Part shown: positions 46,164 through 54,982 of the stretch, piece by piece
Layout of the letters: each line of letters starts with the position of its first letter
Numbering within the stretch: the stretch's first letter is position 1
NCBI GenBank assembly: GCA_001567505.1
Contig: LLEU01000058.1
Coordinates: 1-56,558, forward strand
Reading direction: 5' to 3'
Source: Acidobacteria bacterium OLB17
GTDB lineage: Bacteria; Acidobacteriota; Blastocatellia; Pyrinomonadales; Pyrinomonadaceae
Length of the DNA: 56,558 nucleotides
Position numbers and translations under genes: made by a program
The notes under the pieces: generated by a model
Told to the model about the DNA's origin: nothing
The model's database searches: none
The model's input: the letters and a program-made list of their open reading frames with translations, nothing else

Positions 46164-47210
46164 ATGCATCGAAGGGAACTCTTAAAGGCGGCCGGAGCTG
46201 TGGCGCTTGCGGCCTCTGCGATACACGCACAACGAAGGCCGAATTCTGGGCGCGGAAAACCTCGAATGATCAAACCGAAGGCATTGAAGAAGGGCGATAA
46301 GGTCGCCGTCGTCGCACCTGCGAGCGGCGTCTCGAAGGAATCGTTCGACCGTGCGCTCGAAAACCTCTCATCGCTCGGCTTCGACCCGAAGGCGGCCGCA
46401 CACGCACGCGGGCAAAAGGGTTTTCTTTCGGGAACCGACGCTGAACGCCTCGTCGATCTTCACGACTCGTTCGCCGACAAGAGCGTGAAGGCCGTGTGGT
46501 GCGTTCGAGGCGGCGGTGGCTGCCCGCGGCTCTTGCCGTCGCTCGACTTCGATCTCATAAGGAAAAATCCGAAAGTGTTCATCGGATTCTCAGACATCAC
46601 GGCGCTTCACGTCGCGATCAGCCAGCGTACGGGCCTTGTCACGTTTCACGGGCCGGTCGGCACGTCGAACTACACGGATTACACCCGCGGGCACGTTCTC
46701 GAACTCTTGATGAACACGGCAAGGCCGCCGATCGTGATCGAGCCTTCGCCGGAGAATCTTAAAAAGGAGGCGACGCTCTTCCATCCGGCGACGATAAAAG
46801 GCGGGCGTGCGACGGGCGAATTGACGGGCGGCAACCTCGCACTTCTTGCGTCGCTCTGCGGAACGCCCGACACGCTAAAGAATATCGCCGGCAAGATCCT
46901 CTTTATCGAGGACATAAACGAACCGCCATATCGTGTCGATCGAATGTTGACGCAGCTTCGGCAGAGCCTCGACCTTCGTTCTGCTGCGGGTTTTGCATTG
47001 GGAGTTTTTGAGGATGGAGCGAATGCGTCCAAGGCCGCGGCTCCGCTTCTGGATGTGTTCCGCGATCGCCTTGGTGACCTCGGCGTACCGGTCGTCAGCG
47101 GCCTGTCATTCGGCCATATTGCCGAGAATATGACGCTGCCTTACGGAATAAAGGCCGAGCTCGATGCCGACAAGGCAACGCTCACGCTGCTCGAATCAGC
47201 GGTCAGCTAA
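46164..47210 (+). CDS. LD-carboxypeptidase, family S66 (LdcA-like)
   Basis: 348 residues. It starts with a Tat-like signal (MHRRELLKAAGAVALAASAIHAQ); a pure RR motif followed by a hydrophobic core suggests export, whereas E. coli LdcA is cytoplasmic. Nucleophile Ser143 is in FIGFSDITAL. The Glu of the triad is in FIEDINEPPYRVDRML and the His in GLSFGHIAEN. It removes the terminal D-Ala from muropeptide tetrapeptides. Its stop overlaps the convergent debranching-enzyme stop by four bases. Confidence 0.9.
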   Translation: MHRRELLKAAGAVALAASAIHAQRRPNSGRGKPRMIKPKALKKGDKVAVVAPASGVSKESFDRALENLSSLGFDPKAAAHARGQKGFLSGTDAERLVDLHDSFADKSVKAVWCVRGGGGCPRLLPSLDFDLIRKNPKVFIGFSDITALHVAISQRTGLVTFHGPVGTSNYTDYTRGHVLELLMNTARPPIVIEPSPENLKKEATLFHPATIKGGRATGELTGGNLALLASLCGTPDTLKNIAGKILFIEDINEPPYRVDRMLTQLRQSLDLRSAAGFALGVFEDGANASKAAAPLLDVFRDRLGDLGVPVVSGLSFGHIAENMTLPYGIKAELDADKATLTLLESAVS

Positions 47211-49156
47211 GAGCGAAGTTTTCGCCGGATGCGTGCGAATTCGCCGATGCTCCAGGCCTGTGCCGCCGCACCTTTTGCCGAATGCGGTGCATCGGCGTCA
47301 AAGATCTCCGAAAGCGAACCGAGCATCGTGTCGTGCAGGTGAAGTTCGAGGCCCGCGAGCATTGCTGCCGCTTTTGCGGTGACTTGCGGATCGGCTGCAT
47401 TCACGCGCAGGTACGCGTCGATAAAATGCCCGATCAGCCACGCCCAGACAGTTCCCTGATGGTACGCGGAATCGCGTTCGACCGGGCCGCCATCGTAATG
47501 CCCGACGTATTTCGGGTCATCGGGAGCGAGCGTGCGAAGGCCTTTTGTGGTGAGCAGCTCGCGTTCGACCTTTTCTACAACCGCCTTGGCGCGTTCACCC
47601 TCAAGGATCGGATAATGCAGGCTGACGGCGAATATCTGATTCGGCCGAACGGACGCGTCGCACGTGTCGCCGTCGATAACGTCGTAGAGGCAGGCCGCGT
47701 CGGCGTTCCAAAACTTTTCGGTAAAGCTCGCCTTCGCCCGGGCTGCGAGATCGGCGAATCGTGTCCGCAGCCGAGCCTCGTCAAACCTGTCCGCGAACGC
47801 CTCCATTACACGCAGAGCATTGTACCAGAGAGCTTGTATCTCGACTGCCTTTCCCATACGCGGAGTGATGACGCGGTCGCCGATCTTCGCATCCATCCAG
47901 GTCAGGTTCTCGCCCGGAACCCCGGCAGCAAGCAGGCCGTCGTCCTCGACGCGTATCCCGAATCGAGTGCCTTCCAAATGCCAGCGGATCACGTTCACGA
48001 GTTTTAGGAAAAGGTCGCCTCGGATGAGATCGTGGTCGTCGGCCGCATCGGCGTAAGCGCGTATCGCCTCGAAGAACCAGAGCGTTCCGTCAACCGTGTT
48101 GTAGTCCGGCGTTTCGCTGCCGCTCGTGAATCGATTCGGCAGCATTCCCTGCGAAATGTAATTGAAATACTCGAGCAGGATCTCTTTTGCGATCTCAGGA
48201 CGGCCGTTCGCGATCGCAAGGCCGGGAAGCGCGATCATTGTGTCGCGTCCCCAATCGTCGAACCAATGATAGCCCGCGATCACGGTCTTTCCCGTGCCTC
48301 GTGCGACGATCATTTGGTCGGCCGCGGCCGCAATGATCGCATCCGTTTCGTCGATCGGCTTCGCGGCGGCGACAACCTTCCTTCGACGCTCGACCTCGGC
48401 GGCTTCGAGCATTGCCGCATCCTCGAACCGATGTTCTTCGGTCGATGCGATCACGACTGCCGGCTTTTCAAGCCCAAAGCGAAAGACGCACGGAGCAAAA
48501 ACGTCCTCCGTAAAATCGAAACCACGTTCCCTCTCGATCGTGTACGCAAGGTCGCGATACCAGACACCGAGTTTTTCGAGTTCGACGGCGTTGCACGCGA
48601 TATGCAGCGGCGGAAAACCGTCAAAGGATGCGAATTCCACTCTGCCGATGTCGGCCGTGTATTCGTGCGGAAAGCGTGCATCCTCGTGCCGAAGATGATG
48701 ATGATCGCGAAAGGCGAGCAAAGGTGTAAGTTCGAGCCTAGCTTCGGCGTTCGCCTCGGAAAGCGCCCAGCTCATAACGGTGGTGTTCTCGCCGTGCGGC
48801 ATAAAAAGGCGGCGTTCGGCCTCAATGCCGTCAAACGAGAATGTCCATATCGGATAAGGGTCGAGGCGAAACTCTTTCAGGTATTTCCAACCTTCGGGAG
48901 CGACCGCGTTCTCATACCGTGCGGCCGAGAGCGGATAAATTCTACCGCCGATAACGAGCTTCTCCTCGAAGCCTGAAAGAAGCACGGCGCGTCCCAACGG
49001 CGGCTTCGTCGCGGCAACAAGAAGGCCGTGATACCGACGCGAACGCATGCCCGCGACGGTTCCGGAAGCATAGCCGCCGATGCCGTTCGCCTCGAGCCAT
49101 TCGAGGCGTTCGGCCTGCGGAAGGTCGGTGCAGGAAGAGCGGGGAACAGAGAGCAT
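47207..49156 (-). CDS. Glycogen debranching enzyme (amylo-alpha-1,6-glucosidase, GH133)
   Basis: 649 residues, cytoplasmic. The N-terminal beta-sandwich opens with LEWLEANGIGGYASGTVAGMRSRRYHGLL, the family hallmark. The (alpha/alpha)6 catalytic domain carries AGYHWFDDWGRDTMIALPGL, then NYISQGMLPNRF and YHQGTVWAWLIGHF. It hydrolyses alpha-1,6 branches of glycogen. Length is normal for archaeal/bacterial GDE (about 630-720). No other glycogen genes are in the window. Confidence 0.92.
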   Translation of the reverse strand: MLSVPRSSCTDLPQAERLEWLEANGIGGYASGTVAGMRSRRYHGLLVAATKPPLGRAVLLSGFEEKLVIGGRIYPLSAARYENAVAPEGWKYLKEFRLDPYPIWTFSFDGIEAERRLFMPHGENTTVMSWALSEANAEARLELTPLLAFRDHHHLRHEDARFPHEYTADIGRVEFASFDGFPPLHIACNAVELEKLGVWYRDLAYTIERERGFDFTEDVFAPCVFRFGLEKPAVVIASTEEHRFEDAAMLEAAEVERRRKVVAAAKPIDETDAIIAAAADQMIVARGTGKTVIAGYHWFDDWGRDTMIALPGLAIANGRPEIAKEILLEYFNYISQGMLPNRFTSGSETPDYNTVDGTLWFFEAIRAYADAADDHDLIRGDLFLKLVNVIRWHLEGTRFGIRVEDDGLLAAGVPGENLTWMDAKIGDRVITPRMGKAVEIQALWYNALRVMEAFADRFDEARLRTRFADLAARAKASFTEKFWNADAACLYDVIDGDTCDASVRPNQIFAVSLHYPILEGERAKAVVEKVERELLTTKGLRTLAPDDPKYVGHYDGGPVERDSAYHQGTVWAWLIGHFIDAYLRVNAADPQVTAKAAAMLAGLELHLHDTMLGSLSEIFDADAPHSAKGAAAQAWSIGEFARIRRKLRS

Positions 49157-49212
49157 TTGTCCCTATTTTACAGGACGAACGGCAACTCTCGAAAATGGCC
49201 GCAGGCCGGCCG

Positions 49213-50385
49213 CTATTCGCCAACCGCTTTCCCGATCGCGACGACATTCGACGCTGCGGCCGAACGGATCGCACTGCGAAGGTCCTCGATGATGTCCTCG
49301 ACGTTCTCGATGCCGACCGAAAGCCGCACAAGGTCACGCGGCGGCGCGAGTTCGCCGCGAAGGGCGTCGGGAATGCTCGCATGCGACATATAGCACGGAA
49401 GGCTGATCGTGCTGTTCACAGAGCCGAAGCTTACGGCGATCGAGCATAGCCTTGTCGCCTCGACGATTCGCCGGGAGAATTCCGCATCACCGGTCGTGAA
49501 CGCGATCACGGAGCCGAAGCCCGATGCCTGCCGCTCGTGCGTCCTTCGCGCTTCCTCCGAGGCGAGTGACGGATGGAAAACGCGCCTTATGCCCGCTTCG
49601 TTGGCAAGGAATTCGGCGACCTTCAACGCATTCGAGCATTGCTTCTCGACGCGGAGATCGAGCGTCTTGATCCCGCGAAGCAGCAGCCAGGAATCGAACG
49701 GAGCAAGAGCCGTTCCTTCCGCGTTCCGGACGAACGCGATCTCGTCGGCGAGTTCCTCATCTTTTGCGACGACGACGCCCGCCGTTACGTCGCTGTGGCC
49801 TGAAAGGAATTTTGTCCCCGAATGATATACGATGTCCGCACCGCAGACGATCGGGTTCTGAAGGCAAGGCGAGAGCATCGTGTTGTCAACGACAAGGATC
49901 ACGCCGTTCGCGTGTGCAAGATCGGCGAGAGCGGCAATGTCCGACACACGCTGGAACGGATTCGTCGGCGTCTCGATCAGCAGCATTCTCGTCCGGTTCG
50001 AAAGGGCCGCACGGACGTTCTGCACGTCGGTCGTATCAACATACGTGACGGAAATGCCGAGCCGCGGAAGGCGTTCGAGCAGGCGAATGCTGCCGCCGTA
50101 AAGATCGCTGCCGGCGAGGATCTCGTCGCCGGTCGTCAGCAGTTTCGTGATCGCCGAAAGTGCGGACATTCCGCTCGAGAAGGCAAAGGCGAAGGGTGCG
50201 CGTTCAAGTTCGGCGAGCTTTGTTTCGAGGTCGGTGCGTGTCGGGTTCCCGGAACGCGAATAGTCGTATTCACCGAATTCGACGGCCGTCGGCTGACGGA
50301 ATGTCGCGGTCTGGTAGATCGGCGTCGAGACGGCGCCGAATCGTTCTTCTTCGCTAAGGCTTACGCATCGTGTCGCGTTCTTCAT
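49213..50385 (-). CDS. metC: Trans-sulfuration PLP enzyme, probably cystathionine beta-lyase
   Basis: 390 residues of the Cys/Met metabolism PLP family. PLP Lys in YHSGTKFLSGHSDV, substrate-binding SRSGNPTR near 45 and SGMSALSA near 70. The ATG overlaps the thrA stop (ATGA), so they are translationally coupled. As the third gene of a metB-thrA-metC operon it most likely splits cystathionine to homocysteine, but gamma-lyase or sulfhydrylase activity cannot be excluded from sequence. It is intact, unlike the two genes upstream. Confidence 0.85.
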   Translation of the reverse strand: MKNATRCVSLSEEERFGAVSTPIYQTATFRQPTAVEFGEYDYSRSGNPTRTDLETKLAELERAPFAFAFSSGMSALSAITKLLTTGDEILAGSDLYGGSIRLLERLPRLGISVTYVDTTDVQNVRAALSNRTRMLLIETPTNPFQRVSDIAALADLAHANGVILVVDNTMLSPCLQNPIVCGADIVYHSGTKFLSGHSDVTAGVVVAKDEELADEIAFVRNAEGTALAPFDSWLLLRGIKTLDLRVEKQCSNALKVAEFLANEAGIRRVFHPSLASEEARRTHERQASGFGSVIAFTTGDAEFSRRIVEATRLCSIAVSFGSVNSTISLPCYMSHASIPDALRGELAPPRDLVRLSVGIENVEDIIEDLRSAIRSAAASNVVAIGKAVGE

Positions 50386-52144
50386 ATCGCTGCTCCTTGT
50401 GCCCGACAGCTTTCGGCGTTGTGCGCCGTGTAGCCCGAACCCTCGCTCTCAAGCGTTTCGTAATAGATGTCAAAGATGTCGCCGAGCACGGCTTCAGCCG
50501 TTGCGTACCGTCCGGCGCCGCGTCCGCGGATCGTATGGCGGCGTCCGTCCTCGTCCTCGAAGACAAGAAGATTCTCGGCGCCGTGGATCGCGGCAAGCGG
50601 GTCGGCCGCATCGAGCGTCGTCGCGGACACGCGAGCTTTCACTTCGCCGTTTTCCGCAGTGCATTCGGCGACGACGCGGTACGCCATTCCCGCCTGCCGT
50701 GCCGCAAGAGCTTCAGCACTGCTCGAATCCTCGAGGCCGCGTCGTTCGATCTCGCCGAAAGTGATGTCCGAACCGAACGCCTTTCGTGCAAGCAGCACGA
50801 GCTTCTGCGCGGCGTCCGAACCGTCGATGTCGAGCGTCGGGTCAGCCTCGGCAAATCCCGCTGCCTGGGCCGCCTTTATCGAATCGTGGAGGTTGCCGCC
50901 ATCCTCGAGCCGGCCGCAGATATAATTGGAAGTACCGTTTATGACACCGCGAATTCGCGTCGGCCTTGTTGTCGCCGCAAGTCGCTGTGCCGTCTCAAGC
51001 GCAGGTACGACGCCGCCGACTGCGGCGCTGTAACGAAGTGAGACGCTGCCTGCGTCCGCGAGTGCGTGGAGGCTCGCGTCGTGCTCCGATATCAGGCCTT
51101 GTTCGCCGAGACGACGCCTTTTCCGCTTGCAAGAGCGTGCCTTATGTATCGATGCGCATCGTCGCTTCCGCCGATAAGTTCGACGACGACATCGCAATCG
51201 CTCTCGATCAGCTCGACGGCATCGCTGCGAATGAGCGATGGCTCGACGCCGCGTTCGACGGCACGTTCCCTGTGGAGATTTACGACGCCAGTCACCTCGA
51301 ATTTTTCCGGGTTCGCACGCAGCCTTTCATAAACACCGAAACCTACAACGCCGCAGCCGAGAAGCGCGACCTTCAGCGGCCGGCGTTGGCCCTCCGAAAG
51401 GTCGCTTGCGAATGAATCCTCAAGGTCGCCTACGAACGTCGCAACGCCCGACCCGAGAGAGGCGATCTCGAAATCGAGTGAAACACTGCGGGCGAATTCG
51501 ACGGCCTTCGGCTGCACGAGTTCGCCGCCGCGTTCGAGCGTCGTTGCGTAGCTGACCGTCGAAAAACGCCGCGGGCGGACCGCCGACTCGGCGGGATTCG
51601 ACTCGAAAAGGCCCTCGACGTCTTTGACGAGAACGCAGCGTGCCGAAAGTTCGTGTGCAAGGAAGAGAGCGGTAAGGTCCGTGCCGCCGCGTCCGAGAAG
51701 CGTTGCGTCGCCCGCTGCATTCGCTCCGACAAAACCTGACACGATCGCGATGCCTTCATCGAGTGCGGAATCGACGGCCGCGATGTTCGCTTCGACGATC
51801 TCGCCATCGAGCGTGTCGCCGGTTGTGATGATACCGACCTGATGCGGAGATAGGATCTTTGAGTGGATACCGGAACGCTTCAACGCGGCCGAAAGTAGGG
51901 CCGCCGAGACGGCCTCGCCGGTCGCAAGGAGCGTTGCGACGGCGTGTTCATTCCTGTCCGTGCCGTATTTTTCGCAGCGTGCGAGCAGCTCGTCCGTAGT
52001 GCCTTCGAATGCAGAGACGACGGCGAGAACTCGATAGCCTTGGCGCCAATGGCGGTAGATCTCGTGGACGGCAAGCGGCAGGTCTTCCTCGCTGCGAAGC
52101 ACGGAGCCGCCGAATTTCAATACGATCGTTCGTTCTTTCGACAT
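50382..52144 (-). pseudogene. thrA: Bifunctional aspartokinase-homoserine dehydrogenase, frameshifted
   Basis: The N-terminal aspartokinase (KFGGSVL, TGEAVSA, GRGGTDLTALFL) joins directly to a homoserine dehydrogenase (VALLGCGVVGFGVY, SANKALI, GVINGTSNYI, ADPTLDIDG). The ATG at 52144 is chosen over the open frame to 52222. The frame breaks at about 51095: AAGGCCTGA stops after SANKA, and one extra C would continue as ALISEHDAS. The corrected length is 587 residues. No ACT domains lie between the halves or at the end, so classical Thr/Lys feedback sites appear missing. Second gene of the met operon; it starts 7 bp after metB. Confidence 0.87.
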
Positions 52145-52151
52145 TATCTTC

Positions 52152-53341
52152 TCACGCTCCCTTCGCAAGTTTTTTTGACAACGCACGGTCGAGGTCCGCG
52201 ACGATATCTTCCGGATTCTCAAGCCCGACGGACAGGCGAACGAGGCCGTCCGTGATACCGGCCTTCTGGCGGGCCTCGGGTGCGACCGAGCCGTGCGTCA
52301 TTGACGCGGGATGTGTGATGAGCGTCTCGGCGGAACCGAGATTCTCGGCGAGCGAACAGAGCCGGACGTTGTTCATCAGGCGATGCCGAAATCGATGCCG
52401 CCGTGCAGCTCGAACGACAGAAGAGCGCCGCCGCCCGACTGCTGACGGCGAGCAAGCTCGAACTGCGGAAAGTCAGGAAGGCCCGGATAATTCAAACGCT
52501 TAACGCGCGGATGCTCTTTGAGGAATGCTGCGACCGAAAGCGCGTTCTCCGACTGCTGCCAGACGCGCAGCGGCAGCGTCTTTGACCCCTGCAGCGTGAG
52601 CCAGGCGTCAAACGGAGCCTGGATCGAACCGATCGTCTTGCGCGTGAATTTGAAAGCCTCATCGAGCTTTTCGTCCGAGCAGGCGAGCACGCCGCCGATC
52701 GTCGCGTTGTGCCCGTCAAAGAATTTCGTGGTCGATTCGAGGACGATGTCGGCACCGAGTTCGATCGGCCGTTGAAGTGCGGGCGAAAGAAGCGTGTTAT
52801 CGACGGCAATCAGAGCTCCGTTCTCGTGCGCAAGCCGTGCGGCAAGGGCGATGTCCGTGAGCTTTAAGGTCGGGTTCGCGGGCGTTTCGATAAAGACGAG
52901 AGCCGCAGGCTCTTTAAGGCTTTCGGCCAGAAGCTGTTCGTCCGACGTATCGACAAAATCCGCGACGACGCCGAATTTGCTCAGCGTTTGCTCCAGCAGG
53001 CGAATCGTCCCGCCATAGCAAACGTCCGAGACGACGACGCGGTCGCCCGCCTTCAATAGCGTCAGAAAGAGAGCGTTCGTCGCCGCAAGTCCGGAAGAAA
53101 AGCAGGTCGCAAATTCCGCCTTTTCGAGCACCGCGATCCGGTCTTCGAGGGCCTTTACGGTCGGGTTTCCGGCCCTGCTGTATGTGTAACCCTTGTCGCT
53201 GCCGACGGCCTGCTGGCGGTAGGTCGTCGTCTGATATATCGGCGTCAGGATCGCGCCGGTCGTGGGGTCGGGTTCAGAACCGGAATGAAGCGCGGCAGTC
53301 TCGATCTGCGCGTCGGGTGATACGTATGAATTCAATGGCAT
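52152..53341 (-). pseudogene. metB: Cystathionine gamma-synthase-like enzyme, frameshifted
   Basis: PLP enzyme of the trans-sulfuration family: SRAGNPTVKALE, SSGLAATNA, CYGGTIRL and the PLP Lys in LESTTKFFDGHNATIGG. The ATG at 53341 has AAGGAG at a good distance. The first frame stops at 52376 after GGIDFGIA; one extra base there (GCCTGATG read as GCCCTGATG) continues as [16 protein letters not shown]. The corrected length is 396 residues. It is the first gene after a SAM-II riboswitch, so synthesis of cystathionine (or direct sulfhydrylation) from an activated homoserine is expected. The homoserine acyltransferase is not in the window. Confidence 0.87.
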
Positions 53342-53461
53342 TTGCAAAATCTCCTTTTCTTAGAAGATCTTGCGTGGCGACGAGGACAGGAGAGTCCGAC
53401 TCCGGCCAAACGGGAAAAAAGTGCGTAAATATAAGGGAAGTCAGCCGAGATCCGGAAAATG

Positions 53462-53503
53462 AAAAAAAGGATCCGACACCCTTGAAGAGTGCCATGATCC
53501 TTT
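53462..53503 (-). terminator. Intrinsic terminator between the riboswitch and metB
   Basis: On the minus strand GGATC...GATCC closes an inner CACTC/GGGTG stem with a TTCAA loop and is followed by seven Ts. It sits in the leader, 14 nt after the riboswitch and 120 nt before the metB start. This is the position expected for a transcriptional expression platform or attenuator. Confidence 0.8.
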
Positions 53504-53517
53504 CTTTGGAATTCACA

Positions 53518-53570
53518 GGCAGCTCTTTAGCAGTTTTTATCGTGGAGCAAGTTGCCTTAAATCGCCACGC
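53518..53570 (-). ncRNA. SAM-II riboswitch
   Basis: S-adenosylmethionine-sensing leader element. On the minus strand the P1 stem CGTGG/CCACG encloses GATTT and a GGCAACT strand, then CTTGC. After P1 come TAAA and the conserved GCTAAAG, followed by AGCTGCC, which pairs with GGCAACT (6 of 7) to form the characteristic H-type pseudoknot. These are the invariant features of SAM-II (the metA motif). It lies upstream of metB with a terminator in between, so high SAM should reduce expression of metB-thrA-metC. The match is by eye; a covariance search would settle it. Confidence 0.85.
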
Positions 53571-53621
53571 TTGATCTTTTCAATAACGCCCGCGGGAACC
53601 TCGCCCCCAAGCGTTCATTCG

Positions 53622-53651
53622 ACAATACACGAGACATCTCCCGCCTGTCAA
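53622..53651 (-). promoter_or_regulatory. Promoter of the methionine operon
   Basis: On the minus strand a perfect TTGACA (53646-53651) and TATTGT (53622-53627, 4/6), spaced by 18 bp. Transcription would start about 45 nt before the riboswitch. The -35 lies only 10 bp from the tRNA fragment, so the integrated element ends immediately upstream of this promoter. Confidence 0.65.
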
Positions 53652-53661
53652 CCCCAAATAA

Positions 53662-53708
53662 TGGAGCCACCCGTCGGATTTGAACCGACGACCTTTCGAT
53701 TACGAATC
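53662..53708 (-). other. 3' fragment of tRNA-Thr(CGU), putative attachment site
   Basis: On the minus strand: anticodon loop TTCGTAA (CGT), 3' stem strand TCGAA, variable region, T-arm GTCGG/CCGAC with TTCAAAT loop, GGGTGGC acceptor strand, discriminator and encoded CCA. The 5' acceptor, D-arm and most of the 5' anticodon stem are missing: ACGGA precedes the loop where TTCGA would pair. Loss of identity exactly at the anticodon stem, with 3' end intact, is the classic scar of integration by a tyrosine recombinase. A full tRNA-Thr should stand at the other end of the element, outside the window. Confidence 0.8.
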
Positions 53709-53917
53709 CGTTGCTTATACGGGGTAGAACTCAGCGAGTAGTTGGACGAATCCAGTAAATACAACAACTTACGCCGTGAAAGTGGTTGTTCGATTACTCA
53801 CTAGTTTTCTTTTCTCAGCACGATTTGGTCACTGATTGGTCACGGGACTCCCCTATCTGGGGATCACTCTGAAAATAGCCGCTTCACAGCGGCTATCTTT
53901 TTCGTCCTCCCTTCGGG
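53709..53917. other. Element left end, non-coding
   Basis: 209 bp between the tRNA fragment and the primase-like gene. AT-richer than the flanks, with direct repeats of TTGGTCAC (about 53825 and 53836) that could be recombinase or excisionase arm sites. No open frame of note. Confidence 0.4.
53871..53902. terminator. Bidirectional intrinsic terminator
   Basis: Perfect 9-bp arms ATAGCCGCT (53875-53883) and AGCGGCTAT (53888-53896) with a TCAC loop. CTTTTT follows on the plus strand and TTTTC on the minus strand. It ends the primase-like gene transcript (stop at 53918). Confidence 0.82.
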
Positions 53918-54466
53918 TTATACCCCCGATTTCGCGAGTTCCTCGATCTGCCCGAGGACGGCTATGTAGGCGGCTTTCTCAAACTGCGAGAGTGACTCAT
54001 TCGCCGCCCGGACCTCGATCCATTCAGCCAGCGGATCGTATATCCCGTAGCGATCATCCACGGCCCTCGCCGGCGTCGTCTCAGGTTGCTCAGAGGAAGC
54101 GTCCTGAGCGGTGGTCTTCGCCTCTGTATTTCTGCCGTCGGTCATCTCAATCCCGTACCACGACGCGAGCCGCAAGCCGGCTTCTCGGAGCGAGCAGCTC
54201 TCCATGACAGAGACAAGCTCGATCACATCTCCTCCCCTCTTCCCCCGTCGCCCCTTGGCGCAGGCGGTCGAGTGGCAGATCCAAACCTGCTTTGAGACGT
54301 TGACCGAAAACGACTTGGCGTCGTCCCCTGTCGGATGCGTCGGAAGCGGGCACTTGCCCCTCTCGTGAGAGCCATTCGTTCGCCTCAGGGCGACCCCGTA
54401 CCGGGCGGCTACCGCCTCGACCGGGACCTCTGCCTTGATGGTCTTGAAGTCAACATATTCAGCCAT
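53918..54466 (-). CDS. CHC2 zinc-finger (DnaG-type primase-like) protein
   Basis: 182 residues from ATG 54466, which has GAGGTGAT six bases upstream; the frame is open to 54580. Residues 10-90 match a primase zinc domain: VPVEAVAARYGV, then RGKCPLPTHPTGD with Cys and His ligands, FSVNVSKQVWICHSTACAKG with the second pair, and GGDVIELV. The remainder lacks a TOPRIM domain, so it is a zinc-binding fragment of the kind found on plasmids and integrative elements. It is divergent from rep across the iteron region, consistent with a role at the element origin. Confidence 0.78.
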   Translation of the reverse strand: MAEYVDFKTIKAEVPVEAVAARYGVALRRTNGSHERGKCPLPTHPTGDDAKSFSVNVSKQVWICHSTACAKGRRGKRGGDVIELVSVMESCSLREAGLRLASWYGIEMTDGRNTEAKTTAQDASSEQPETTPARAVDDRYGIYDPLAEWIEVRAANESLSQFEKAAYIAVLGQIEELAKSGV

Positions 54467-54620
54467 TCCAATCACCTCTTGTGAAGTCGGATTTAACCGC
54501 TGATCGGAGCCTAGCAATCGCCCGCCGACTGGCAAGGCCAGGGACATGATCGCGGAATGAAGCCGGAATGAGATTCCCATAAGGCGCGGATGAAATTCTC
54601 ATAAAGTCACATTCCCCGCC

Positions 54621-54815
54621 CTGGTGCGTTCGCGGTAAAAACTTGGTGCGCCCGTGGTAAATGACTGGTGCGTTGGCGGTAAATTTCACCTCCCGCGCAC
54701 CATGTTCACTTGGTGCGTTCGCGGTGAAAACTTGGTGCGCGGGCGGTAAGAATTTGGTGCGTGCGCGGTGAGGATTTGGTGCGTTGGCGGTGAGAACTTG
54801 ATGCGTTGGCGGTAA
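54621..54815. repeat. Iteron array, candidate replication origin
   Basis: Direct 22-bp repeats with consensus TTGGTGCGTTSGCGGTRARA begin (at the GGTGCG word) at 54623, 54645, 54667, 54712, 54734, 54756, 54778 and 54800, the last with GATGCG. An inverted half-copy (CCCGCGCACC) lies at about 54692-54702 in the 45-bp gap between the third and fourth. The spacing is exactly two helical turns. It is followed by an AT-richer stretch (about 54870-54920, with repeated TTTCTAAC-like words) and then rep. This is the organisation of an iteron-controlled plasmid origin. The rest of the 516-bp gap between the primase-like gene and rep shows nothing else. Confidence 0.88.
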
Positions 54816-54982
54816 GCGGATTCTGGAGATAGCCAGAAGAAACAATGCTCTTGAGACGACGCGGAAAGCTGTAAGTCTTTCTAACTATTTCTGAGTCTCG
54901 TTAACCATCTCTAACACACACCCGAGTGTGAAACTTTTCTGACGACCGGCCAGACGATCACCGACCGGCTTTTTAGGGGAGA

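Noticed and set aside
53274..53516. 80-codon leader ORF overlapping the riboswitch terminator
   Set aside because: It runs through the terminator and over the metB start in another frame with no Met or Cys-rich attenuator character; the riboswitch explains the region better.
53662..53740. Complete tRNA-Thr gene
   Set aside because: The 5' acceptor strand and D-arm cannot be found and the anticodon stem does not pair, so only the 3' fragment is present.
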